Of a stretch of DNA of 64,000 nt, positions 1 to 7,456 are shown piece by piece. The stretch is from the NCBI GenBank assembly GCA_963780895.1, contig CAWAEG010000001.1, forward strand, positions 124,001 to 188,000, given 5' to 3'. The notes beneath the pieces are model-generated. The model was not told the origin of the DNA. It worked only from the letters and a program-made list of their open reading frames with translations, and did not search any database. A program made the translations under genes and the position numbers. The DNA is from DASQFI01 sp963780895. Its GTDB lineage: Bacteria; Acidobacteriota; Vicinamibacteria; Vicinamibacterales; SCN-69-37. Every line of letters begins with the position of its first letter. Position 1 is the first letter of the stretch.

Positions 1-1917
1 AAAGAGCTTCCTGGCCGCCGATTCGTTCACGATCGCGACCGACTGCGGGACCGCGCCGTCAGACGGCGCCGGCAGCCGGCCGTGACGCACGCGCAACCCC
101 ATCGCCTCGAAGTACCCCGGAAGAACCGATCGCATTGCCACTGGCGTGTTCTTTCCGCTCACAGAAACGACGGTGACCGTCGACGTGCTTCCAAGCGCAA
201 AGTGATCCACCGCGCCGGCAGCCTCGACACCCGGCATCGGGCGAATGGCTTCGAGCAACGCCGGATAGTACTGACGCTGCACAGCGGCATCCGCGTCAAC
301 AGGCAGCGCCTTGAATGCAACGATGGCGGCCGGGTCGAACCCGAGATCCACCGAGGTCAGGCGCGCGAAGCTCCGGATCGTCAGTCCGGCCCCGACAACC
401 AGCACAACCCCGAGCGCGACTTCCGCTGCGATCAAGGATTGTCCGCTTCGTCGCGACACTGTGGCGCCGAAGCGCGGCGTCCGGCTGGCAACCCCGGCGC
501 CGACTCTCACGCGTGACGAGCGGATCGCCGGAACGAGACCGAACACGATCCCTGTAACCACCGCGAGTCCGCCAATCGCCGCGAGCGCCCGCAAGTGAAT
601 CGTAGCCTCCGAACCCGGCGGCAGGGAGATCGGGAGGATCGCGACGAGCGCATCGAGCGCAAGCCACGCAATCAGAATCCCCACCGCGGCGCCAGTGAGG
701 GAGAGTGTCACGCTTTCGATCAGCAGTTGACGGATCAGGCGAAGCCGGCCAGCGCCAATGGAGGCGCGGATGGCGAGCTCGGCCTCCCGCGAGGCTCCTC
801 GCGCCAGGAGCAGACCAGCCACGTTCACGCAGGCGATCAGCACAATGAACGCGACCGCGCCGCCGAGCAGACCGACGATGGTGTGATAGCGCTCGACGGT
901 CCGGTCGAGCACAGACGTGAGCCGGACGGGCGCGCCCATGACCGGTTCCGTCGCGCTCGACGCCGAGCGGCCTTCGCCAACAGGCGTGTGGGCTGCCAGC
1001 CGTCGCTCTGCGTCGTCAATGCGTAGTCCCGGCCGCAGTCGCGCGTAGATGTACGTGCTGTACCCGCGCGCGTCGATCTGGGCGGGATTCACGCGCAGCG
1101 GACGCCAGAGCGTCACCTTCGGGTAGAAACCGACAGGCAGTACGCCGACGAGTTCCGCCAGCACTCCGTCATATCGCACTGCGCGTCCAAGAACGCCGCG
1201 ATCGCCGCCCAGCTCTGACTGCCAGTACGCGTGACTCACCATGACAACCGCCGGCGCACCAATCGTCAGATCCGCAGTCGTAAAGCCGCGACCGATCACG
1301 GGCGCAACGCCGTGGACGGCGAGATATCCCCCGGTCACCTCTCGCGCGTCCACACGTTTTGGAACCGCACCGTCGAGAAGCGACCCTGGGTTGACGTCCT
1401 TCCAGGCCGCGAGCGCCGAAAATATCTCGGACTGCTCCCAGCGCTGCATGTCGCTGATCGCGGCTGACGTCATGTGCAGCCGCCCGTCAAACCGGATCTG
1501 AGTTTCGGCCTCCACGATCCGCTCGGGATCCGGAAACGGCAGCGGCCGAAGCAGCGTCGCGTCGGCGATGCTGAAGAGGGACGTGGAGACGCCCATCGCC
1601 AGTGCGATCGTCAGGATGACGATCGCCGAGAAACGGGGTTGGCGGGCGATCATCCGGCCGGCGTACCGAACGTCCTGCATCACCGATTCCATGATGCCTC
1701 CTCCGCGAATCCGGTAGCCGCGGTCCTGCATGACCGTCAGGTCGCCGAAACGCTGCGACGCCGCGCGTTTCGCGTCGCCGGCGGCGAGACCACGGCCTCG
1801 CAGCTCCTGTTCCCGCATCTCGAGATGGAACCGCATCTCTTCGCGGATCTCGTCCGCGATTCCGTCGCGCCGGAACGGCGTGCGCGCCATCGCGATCAGG
1901 TGTCGAAGGATCCGCAT
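1..1917 (-). CDS. ADOP-family FtsX/MacB-like permease, 3' end cut by window edge
   Basis: The frame is open from an ATG at 1915-1917 to base 1 (639 codons), so the gene is truncated only by the window; roughly the last 150-200 residues are missing. The first ~75 residues form the cytoplasmic helical extension of ADOP permeases (a block starting MRILRHLIAMARTPF, then an EIREEM stretch). A first membrane helix follows the MQDVRYAGRM segment. Then come a MacB periplasmic core-like domain, a three-helix FtsX block containing VNVAGLLLARGASRE, and the second repeat, whose first helix begins near SLIAAEVALG. No ATPase gene is nearby, as usual for these orphan permeases; the substrate is unknown. The start lies 4 bp after the PadR stop, so the two genes form an operon. 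Confidence 0.88.
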   Translation of the reverse strand, partial: MRILRHLIAMARTPFRRDGIADEIREEMRFHLEMREQELRGRGLAAGDAKRAASQRFGDLTVMQDRGYRIRGGGIMESVMQDVRYAGRMIARQPRFSAIVILTIALAMGVSTSLFSIADATLLRPLPFPDPERIVEAETQIRFDGRLHMTSAAISDMQRWEQSEIFSALAAWKDVNPGSLLDGAVPKRVDAREVTGGYLAVHGVAPVIGRGFTTADLTIGAPAVVMVSHAYWQSELGGDRGVLGRAVRYDGVLAELVGVLPVGFYPKVTLWRPLRVNPAQIDARGYSTYIYARLRPGLRIDDAERRLAAHTPVGEGRSASSATEPVMGAPVRLTSVLDRTVERYHTIVGLLGGAVAFIVLIACVNVAGLLLARGASREAELAIRASIGAGRLRLIRQLLIESVTLSLTGAAVGILIAWLALDALVAILPISLPPGSEATIHLRALAAIGGLAVVTGIVFGLVPAIRSSRVRVGAGVASRTPRFGATVSRRSGQSLIAAEVALGVVLVVGAGLTIRSFARLTSVDLGFDPAAIVAFKALPVDADAAVQRQYYPALLEAIRPMPGVEAAGAVDHFALGSTSTVTVVSVSGKNTPVAMRSVLPGYFEAMGLRVRHGRLPAPSDGAVPQSVAIVNESAARKLF

Positions 1918-1921
1918 GTCT

Positions 1922-2251
1922 TCAACCGTTGAGCACGTTCTGGACGGCGGTGGTCAGGCGCGCCCAGCTCGCCGTCTCGGCCTCGAGCTGCGCACGGCCG
2001 GGCCTCGTGAGCTTGTAGAACCTCGCGCGCCGGCCCGTTTCGGTGACAGCCCACTCGGACGTGAGCCAACCGCGCGCTTCCATGCGGTAGAGCGCGGGAT
2101 AGAGCGACCCTTCTTCGACGCGCAGCACATCATTGGATAGCTGCTCCAGCCGGACGGCAATGGCATAGCCGTGCAGGCGCTCGTGCTGGAGCGTCTTCAG
2201 GACGAGCATGTCGAGCGTACCGTGCAGCTGGTCGCTGTTCGTCCGGGCCAT
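1922..2251 (-). CDS. PadR-family transcriptional regulator
   Basis: 109 residues, the usual length of a short (PadR-s2) regulator. The N-terminus reads LHGTLDMLVLKTL, the signature of the PadR winged helix, followed by HGYAI and the wing/recognition region EEGSLYPALYRME. A short C-terminal dimerisation helix ends the protein. It is immediately upstream of an ADOP permease with a 4-bp gap, and a perfect palindrome lies 13 bp upstream of its start codon. It is therefore probably an autorepressor that also controls the permease. The paralogue at 46881-47246 is of the same subtype. Confidence 0.93.
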   Translation of the reverse strand: MARTNSDQLHGTLDMLVLKTLQHERLHGYAIAVRLEQLSNDVLRVEEGSLYPALYRMEARGWLTSEWAVTETGRRARFYKLTRPGRAQLEAETASWARLTTAVQNVLNG

Positions 2252-2264
2252 GGGTTAGATGTTC

Positions 2265-2287
2265 TAGGCTTAGACAGTCTAAGCCTA
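2265..2287. promoter_or_regulatory. Putative PadR operator: perfect 11+1+11 palindrome
   Basis: Arms taggcttagac (2265-2275) and gtctaagccta (2277-2287) are perfectly complementary around a single central base. The site sits between the PadR start (2251) and the divergent dipeptidase gene (2430), so a bound repressor could affect either direction. PadR proteins typically bind such palindromes in their own promoter. The half-site cttagac recurs upstream of the related PadR at 47246. Confidence 0.7.
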
Positions 2288-2429
2288 AGGCGGGACATCT
2301 GCAAGGGAATCTGGGGACATGGAGACCTGCCGAGCAGGCAAGTAAATCCCCCCATTCTCAGGTCACCAGTTCCCCAGCTTCGGAGCCTCCTCTTGCCGCA
2401 CCGGTCCGCTCCTGATATCTAGTGCCCCC

Positions 2430-3542
2430 ATGACTTTCAGCCGTCGTGACTTCATCGCCGCGTCGGGGGCTCTGGTCGGCGCGGCAGTCGTCGCCAACGC
2501 CGAACGGCCTCAGCGCGGCCAGCCGTCGCTCTCACCGGCCGATGTGAATACGCTGTTCGACCGGACCATCGTCTTCGACGCGCTGTCCGCCGACGAAGAC
2601 TGGCAGAATCCGGAGCCGATCTTCGCGGCGTACAAGGCCGCGGGCGTGACGGCCATCCACACCAGCCTCTCGAATCGGAATCTCGCCGTCGCGAAGAATG
2701 CCCTCGGCGAGTGGCAGAAACGGTTCGATCAGTTCCCGGACCGGTTGATGAAGGTCGCGCGCGGCGCGGACATCGCCGCCGCGAAGAAGAGCGGCAAGGT
2801 GGGCGTGCTGCTCGGCTTCCAGAACGCCACCATCGTCGAAAGCGACGTCCGCAACGTCGACGTGCTGCACGCGGCCGGCACGCGCTGCATCCAGCTCACG
2901 TACAACTCCCGGAACCTCCTCGGCGACGGCTGCACGGAGCGAACCAACGCCGGCCTCTCCGATTTCGGCGTCGCCGTCGTCGAGCGCATGAACCAGCTCG
3001 GCGTCGTCGTGGATCTTTCCCACTGCGGCGAGGCGACCAGCCGGGACGGCATCCTCGTGAGTAAACGACCGCCGGCGTTTACACACACCATGTGCAAGTC
3101 CGTCTACGACCACGTGCGGGCCAAGTCCGACGACCTGATCAAAGCGATCTCGGACAGGGGCGGCGTCACCGGCATCGCGACGCTCGGCTACTTCATCGGA
3201 CCGACGCCGGAGACGTCGTTCGACGACTACCTCCGTCACGTGGACCACGCGGTGAAGGTTGCCGGGATCGACCACGTCGGCCTGGCATCCGACTACTCGA
3301 TCCGCGGCATCGAGGCCATGCACACCCGTGAAAGCTGGTACGTGCCGCGGCTGACGAGCTTCAAGCCCGTCTATCGCGTCCGCTGGCCGCCGTGGATCAA
3401 AGAGCTCGATCCGCCGGAACGGTTCCGCAACATCGCTCACGGGCTCGGCAAACGTGGCTACCGGACCGCGGACATCGAGAAACTGCTCGGCGGGAACTGG
3501 ATCCGGTACCTCACAGACGTGCTGACGGCTGACGGCAACTGA
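2430..3542 (+). CDS. M19 (membrane/renal dipeptidase) family protein, Tat-exported
   Basis: 370 residues. The N-terminus SRRDFIAASGALVGAAVVA is a twin-arginine signal peptide, so the protein should be exported folded. M19 landmarks are visible: LTYNSRN, GLSDFGVAVVERMNQLG, VVDLSHCGEAT and GLASDY. His in DLSH and in FTHT correspond to two of the usual zinc ligands. However, the canonical HxD near the start of the barrel is replaced (VFDALSAD), and the EGG glutamate reads FQNAT. The protein thus belongs to a divergent M19 subfamily whose metal site may differ. It is probably a peptidase or amidohydrolase of the cell envelope; the substrate is unknown. It stands alone and is divergent from the PadR gene. 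Confidence 0.85.
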   Translation: MTFSRRDFIAASGALVGAAVVANAERPQRGQPSLSPADVNTLFDRTIVFDALSADEDWQNPEPIFAAYKAAGVTAIHTSLSNRNLAVAKNALGEWQKRFDQFPDRLMKVARGADIAAAKKSGKVGVLLGFQNATIVESDVRNVDVLHAAGTRCIQLTYNSRNLLGDGCTERTNAGLSDFGVAVVERMNQLGVVVDLSHCGEATSRDGILVSKRPPAFTHTMCKSVYDHVRAKSDDLIKAISDRGGVTGIATLGYFIGPTPETSFDDYLRHVDHAVKVAGIDHVGLASDYSIRGIEAMHTRESWYVPRLTSFKPVYRVRWPPWIKELDPPERFRNIAHGLGKRGYRTADIEKLLGGNWIRYLTDVLTADGN

Positions 3543-3653
3543 AGACGTCGGTGACCGCAACGTCACGATCGACCAGGCCGCGACGCGGAAACCCGGCGTG
3601 CGCTTAGAATGAGCGGCGGGCGGGACGACCAGCCCACGACCCGAGGATGGACG

Positions 3654-4349
3654 ATGCTGAAGAAACGAGTTCTGACCGCAGGAATCGCCGCGTGCGTATG
3701 GCTCGCTGGACAGGGAACGGCCGCGCGGTTTGTCGATCAACAGGCGCAGCAGCCGCCGCCGGCCGGAGGCCGGGCCAGTGGACCCGCCGCGCCGGACCGG
3801 ACGAAACCGCACAAGCTGGAGATCACGACGGGCACGAAAGCCCGGTACAAGGTCACGGAGCAGCTCGCCGGCATCAGCTTCCCGAGCGATGCTGTCGGGA
3901 CGACGGAATCCGTTACGGGCGCGATCATCGTGAATCCGGACGGTTCGATCGCGCCGGAATCGAAGCTCGTCGTCGACCTGAAGACGCTGACGAGCGATCA
4001 GTCGATGCGTGACGGCTACATCCAGCAGCGCACGCTCGAAACCGAAAAATTCCCGACGCTGGTGATCGTTCCGAAGCGCTCCGTCGGATTGCCGGCCCCG
4101 CTGCCGGTCGGGAATCAGGCTCAGGCGGGTTTTCAACTCGTCACCGACATGACGCTTCACGGCGTCACGAAAGAAGTGACCTGGAACGTCGTCTCGACAT
4201 TCGGCAACGCGACGATCGGCGGCCGCGCAACGACCACCATCGTCTTTTCAGATTTCAATCTGACGAAACCGACACTGGCGAGGCTGCTCAGCGTCGACGA
4301 CAAGATTCAGCTGGAGATTGAATTCCGCTGCACGCGGACAGCGATGTAG
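3654..4349 (+). CDS. YceI-family periplasmic protein
   Basis: 231 residues from the ATG at 3654, chosen because gagga lies about 8 bp upstream and because MLKKRVLTAGIAACVWLAG is a normal Sec signal peptide; an upstream ATG at 3609 would bury it. After a Pro/Gly-rich linker the YceI lipocalin-like barrel follows (about residues 55-228). Diagnostic parts are the KTLTSDQSMRDGYIQQRTLE stretch, KFPTLVIV, DMTLHGVTKEVTW and FSDFNLTKPTLARLLSVDD. YceI proteins bind isoprenoid-type lipids in the periplasm. Nothing nearby suggests a specific pathway. Confidence 0.88.
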   Translation: MLKKRVLTAGIAACVWLAGQGTAARFVDQQAQQPPPAGGRASGPAAPDRTKPHKLEITTGTKARYKVTEQLAGISFPSDAVGTTESVTGAIIVNPDGSIAPESKLVVDLKTLTSDQSMRDGYIQQRTLETEKFPTLVIVPKRSVGLPAPLPVGNQAQAGFQLVTDMTLHGVTKEVTWNVVSTFGNATIGGRATTTIVFSDFNLTKPTLARLLSVDDKIQLEIEFRCTRTAM

Positions 4350-4395
4350 GGAAGTAAACCTCGGATCGTCAAGATCGCCGTCGGTAATCGGGTTA

Positions 4396-4421
4396 CCTGG
4401 AACCTGATTCCCGCCATCTTC
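4396..4421. repeat. Left arm of a 26-bp perfect inverted repeat
   Basis: This segment (cctggaacctgattcccg to ...catcttc) is the exact reverse complement of 5246-5271. The two arms bracket the frameshifted VOC gene at 4531-4987, about 824 bp apart. The neighbouring gaps also share a second motif: ctcggatcgtca followed by a cgNcgtcggta-like block at ~4360 and again at ~5095. This is an uncharacterised intergenic repeat family. Confidence 0.75.
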
Positions 4422-4530
4422 ATTAAGTAGTTTCAAACAAGAAGAAGATGACAAGAGCTCAGATTCCTCGGACCCGCCGTACCGTGGTACCGACTCGTCG
4501 GCAGGCGTGAGGACCGCCGACGACGCGCGT

Positions 4531-4987
4531 CTACTCCCCGTCGTAAGCCTGCTGCAGCTTATTCAAGTCGAGTTTGTTCATCTGCATCATCGCGCTCATG
4601 ACCCGACCGGCTTTCCCGGGGTCTTTGTCGCCGAGCATTCGGCTGAGCGCGGTCGGAACGATCTGCCAGGACAAGCCGTACTTGTCCTTCAGCCAGCCGC
4701 AGCGGCCGGGAGCGCCGCCGTCCGCCGTGAGCTTCGACCAGTACCTCGTCCATCTCCTGCTGCGTCTCGCACCCGACAAACAGCGAGAAGGACTCGTTGA
4801 ACGTGAAGTGCGGGCCGCCGTTCAGCGCCATGACCGGCTGGCCTTCGAGCTCGAACTGAACGGCCATCACCTTCCCCTGCGCGCGGCTCACCGAGACCAC
4901 CTTCGACCGCTTGAAGATGGACGAGTAGAAGTTCATGGCCTCCTCGGCCTGGCTGTCGAACCACAGAAACGGCGTAATCGTCGGCAT
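4531..4987 (-). pseudogene. PhnB-like VOC family protein, single +1 frameshift
   Basis: The N-terminal frame reads MPTITPFLWFDSQAEEAMNFY through FVGCETQQEMDE, and the C-terminal frame reads YWSKLTADGGAPGRCGWLKD through NKLDLNKLQQAYDGE. Joined, they give a complete ~150-residue PhnB/3-demethylubiquinone-methyltransferase-like VOC protein. These small fold proteins are widespread and mostly of unknown substrate. The frame changes at the cc dinucleotide at 4744-4745, and the span is 457 bases, one more than a multiple of three. A single extra base is therefore enough to explain the break. It may be a recent pseudogene or an assembly error. It is flanked by a 26-bp inverted repeat. Confidence 0.82.
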
Positions 4988-5489
4988 GACGGCTCCTTTT
5001 ATGCGGGAAACCCGCGTGTTGTGAGTAAGTCGGAGCCGAGGTCCGTTTCTCGACATCCCGGCCGAGAACATCCGGGGTTGGCCAGGCCGGGATCTCGGAT
5101 CGTCAGCTTCGCTGTCGGTACGACGGGTACATCAGGGTACCCGAGGACTGGTCTTGATCCGGAATCTAAGAAGATGGCGTCGTCAGGAACCTGATGGTAC
5201 ATCCTTGTCCGAATCTTCTTTTTAGTTGAAGATTGGACATAGGAAGAAGATGGCGGGAATCAGGTTCCAGGGACCTGACTGTCACCAATCTTACCCGAAG
5301 TAACCGTCGTACCGACGACTCGGCGTCTGTTCTTCACCAGGTCGAGGTCGTTTCTCTACCTGCGCCACTCCCGCCAGCAGGCGCCGACACGTCGTGTGAA
5401 GCCCTCGATCTGCTCGGACGCGATGCGATGAACGCCCTCATCGACGGATTCGCGACGCTTGAATCGAAAGGACATGACCTCGGCCCATA
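4988..5489. other. 502-bp intergenic region with repeats, no gene
   Basis: No coding signal was found on either strand. The region contains repeated short blocks (gaagatggc at ~5172 and ~5246, ggaacctgat, accgacgactcgg) also seen in the 4355-4500 gap, partly inverted. This suggests repeat insertions or structured non-coding DNA rather than a lost gene. Confidence 0.5.
5246..5271. repeat. Right arm of the 26-bp perfect inverted repeat
   Basis: Exact reverse complement of 4396-4421, beginning gaagatggcgggaatcagg. See the left arm for context. Confidence 0.75.
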
Positions 5490-6026
5490 ATGATCGGCAT
5501 GAAGCTTCACCTGCTCCCTCCGTTCGTCCGCGGCACGACCTTTCGCGTCGTCGTCGAATCGCCTCGAGGATCAGCGGCGAAGCTCAAGTTCGATCCAACC
5601 ATGGAAGTGATGACGCTGTCACGGCCGTTGACGATGGGCGTGACCTACCCGTTCGACTGGGGATTCATCCCCGGGACCGCAGCGTCCGACGGCGATCCGC
5701 TCGACGCCATGCTGTTGTGGGATACACCGACGTTCCCCGGTGTGGTCATTCCCTGCCGCGCGCTGGGCGTCGTGAAGGTCGACCAGCGGAAGGCACGAGG
5801 CGGGGGGCGCGAACGAAACGATCGGGTGGTCGCGATTCCGCTGAAGGCTTTGCGGTTCGATCAGTTCCGGACTTCCAGGGACGTGCCGGCCAGGATCCGG
5901 CGGGAGCTCGAAAAATTCTTCGTGCACGCGACGGCGCTCGAAGGCAAGGACATCAGAATCCTCGGCTGGGGAGGCTCGGACGCCGTCGTCCGTCTGATCA
6001 GGCAATCGATGAGACAGCCGGAATGA
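5490..6026 (+). CDS. ppa: Family I inorganic pyrophosphatase
   Basis: 178 residues, typical for a soluble bacterial PPase. The family signature is visible as SDGDPLDAML (DxDPxD). Further family segments are YPFDWGFIPGT near residues 50-60 and ERNDRVVAIP, all parts of the Mg2+/pyrophosphate site. The enzyme hydrolyses pyrophosphate to phosphate and pulls biosynthetic reactions forward in the cytoplasm. Two starts are possible (ATG at 5490 or 5499); neither has a convincing Shine-Dalgarno sequence. Compared with the best-known PPases, several positions are variant (for example ERNDR), so it belongs to a divergent branch. Confidence 0.88.
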   Translation: MIGMKLHLLPPFVRGTTFRVVVESPRGSAAKLKFDPTMEVMTLSRPLTMGVTYPFDWGFIPGTAASDGDPLDAMLLWDTPTFPGVVIPCRALGVVKVDQRKARGGGRERNDRVVAIPLKALRFDQFRTSRDVPARIRRELEKFFVHATALEGKDIRILGWGGSDAVVRLIRQSMRQPE

Positions 6027-6096
6027 CACCCGGACACGAGTGCTATCACTGCAAGCAATGGATCTACGCCGATCTCGAAAACGGAGTAGCAGCCGG

Positions 6097-6921
6097 TCAA
6101 CCTGCCAGAGGAACCCGCCCGCTGACGACCGGGACCATCCAGGCGGCATACCGCCGCGGGTTCCGGATGTCGGCAATCATCTGATCGAAATACGCGCCGA
6201 CCTCCTCGCGGGTGAACCGCGAATATTCCGCGATCGACTCCGTGTAGCCGTCTTTCCAGGCCTCGAGGATCTCCGCGAACGTGTCCCGGGGCACGCGGCC
6301 CGGGTCCACGACCACGTAGTCGACGGTGATGTCGGCGAGTGCGAGCTGCTGGAGGATTTCGTACGAGTCGCGGCCAATGAAGAGGTTGGTGTCGGTCTTC
6401 TCGCCGAACCGCTCGGGCGCCTCGTGCCAGAAGTCGCGCGGGTTCAGGCGCCCCCGCTGGAAGTGCAGCATCCCGTAGTCTTCCGGGATCAAGTGCAGCC
6501 GGCCGCCGGGACGCGTGACGCGCACGAGCTCCGCGATCACGCGCTCCGGATGCGGAATGGAGTGAAGCACGTGACGGCACACCGTCAGGTCGAACGTGCG
6601 ATCGGCCGCGTCGAGATTGAAGATCGTCTGGTGCTCGAATCGCAGGCGCGGTCCGAAACGGGCGTGCCGGCTTCGCGCGAGCTCGAGGTGCGGATCAACG
6701 ATGTCCACACCGAGCACCGTCGCCTGATCGAACAGGTCGGCAAGGCGCGATGCGGCCTCGCCGGTGCCACAGCCCGCGTCGAGGATCTTGATATTCGCGC
6801 CGAGGCCGTACCGCTTGATCAACTCCACTTCCTGCGGCCAAATCGCGCGCGCCTGCGCGTCGAGATTCCGGACCATCGATTTGTCGGCCATCTGTTTGGC
6901 CTGGGGATTCAGATCGGTCAT
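6097..6921 (-). CDS. Class I SAM-dependent methyltransferase
   Basis: 274 residues from the ATG at 6919-6921 (an in-frame ATG 11 codons upstream is less likely). Motif I is ILDAGCGTGEAASRLA, an acidic residue follows in VLGVDIVDPH, and the later motifs VCRHVLHSIPHPERVI and RPGGRLHLIPEDYG are those of Methyltransf_11/25 enzymes. The C-terminal third (IGRDSYEILQQLALADITV and beyond) is a cap that probably sets substrate choice. The substrate cannot be predicted. The gene is convergent with the pyrophosphatase. Confidence 0.88.
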   Translation of the reverse strand: MTDLNPQAKQMADKSMVRNLDAQARAIWPQEVELIKRYGLGANIKILDAGCGTGEAASRLADLFDQATVLGVDIVDPHLELARSRHARFGPRLRFEHQTIFNLDAADRTFDLTVCRHVLHSIPHPERVIAELVRVTRPGGRLHLIPEDYGMLHFQRGRLNPRDFWHEAPERFGEKTDTNLFIGRDSYEILQQLALADITVDYVVVDPGRVPRDTFAEILEAWKDGYTESIAEYSRFTREEVGAYFDQMIADIRNPRRYAAWMVPVVSGRVPLAG

Positions 6922-7062
6922 AACTTGCCCATGATCATCGAAATGAGGACCCACCGGACGAAACCCGGAAAACGCGCTGAATTCCTGGAGATCTTCCGCT
7001 CGAGATCGATCTTGCGTTCAGCTCTTGGCCTTTGAGCCGTGAGCCTCTGAGCCCTTCTCCTC

Positions 7063-7104
7063 TTGACTTCGACTCTCTATGTTCTTATTGTACCTATACA
7101 CAAT
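7063..7104 (+). promoter_or_regulatory. Putative promoter with overlapping PadR operator
   Basis: A ttgact hexamer (7063-7068), a 17-bp spacer and tattgt (7086-7091) resemble a sigma-70 promoter. Transcription would begin only a few bases before the ATG at 7103, so the message is nearly leaderless. The interrupted palindrome attgt...acaat (7087-7104) covers the -10 region and the start codon, where a PadR repressor would block transcription. Confidence 0.5.
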
Positions 7105-7456
7105 GAACCGATCGTCCCAGTCCCCCGGCCCGCTCACCCTCGTCGAGTTCGAAATCCTGCTGTCACTCGCGAGCGGCGATCTCCATGGCTACGCCGTCCT
7201 CCAGGACATCGACCGCCGCACGGATGGCGCGCTGAACCTGCGCCCGGGCACGCTCTACCGGGCCATGAACCGCCTGCTCAATACCGGGCTCATCGCGGAG
7301 ATTGCCGATGCGGAACGGGCGAAAGAAGATCCGCGGAGGCGGACGTACCGGATGACCGCCGAGGGACGAAAGGTCGCGGCCGCCGAGGCCGCGCGCCTCG
7401 CGAAGCAGCTGACAACAGCCAGGCTTCGCAGAGTGTTGCGACGCGGCGAAACGTGA
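7103..7456 (+). CDS. PadR-family transcriptional regulator
   Basis: 117 residues from the ATG at 7103; an ATG at 7079 would start inside the promoter. The winged helix is seen in LTLVEFEILLSLASGDLHGYA and LRPGTLYRAMNRLLNTGLI, and the wing basic patch in RRRTYRMTAEG. The C-terminus is short. Its stop TGA overlaps the GTG start of the downstream ADOP permease (GTGA), so the two are translationally coupled. It is probably the dedicated repressor of the permease operon 7103-12866. Confidence 0.92.
   Translation: MNRSSQSPGPLTLVEFEILLSLASGDLHGYAVLQDIDRRTDGALNLRPGTLYRAMNRLLNTGLIAEIADAERAKEDPRRRTYRMTAEGRKVAAAEAARLAKQLTTARLRRVLRRGET

Noticed and set aside
2532..4160. Minus-strand ORF of 542 codons over the dipeptidase and YceI genes
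   Set aside because: Spans two clear genes on the other strand and has no recognisable domain.
5233..5490. Small plus-strand ORF before the pyrophosphatase
   Set aside because: It lies in a repeat-rich gap, has no domain or ribosome site, and its end overlaps the ppa start.
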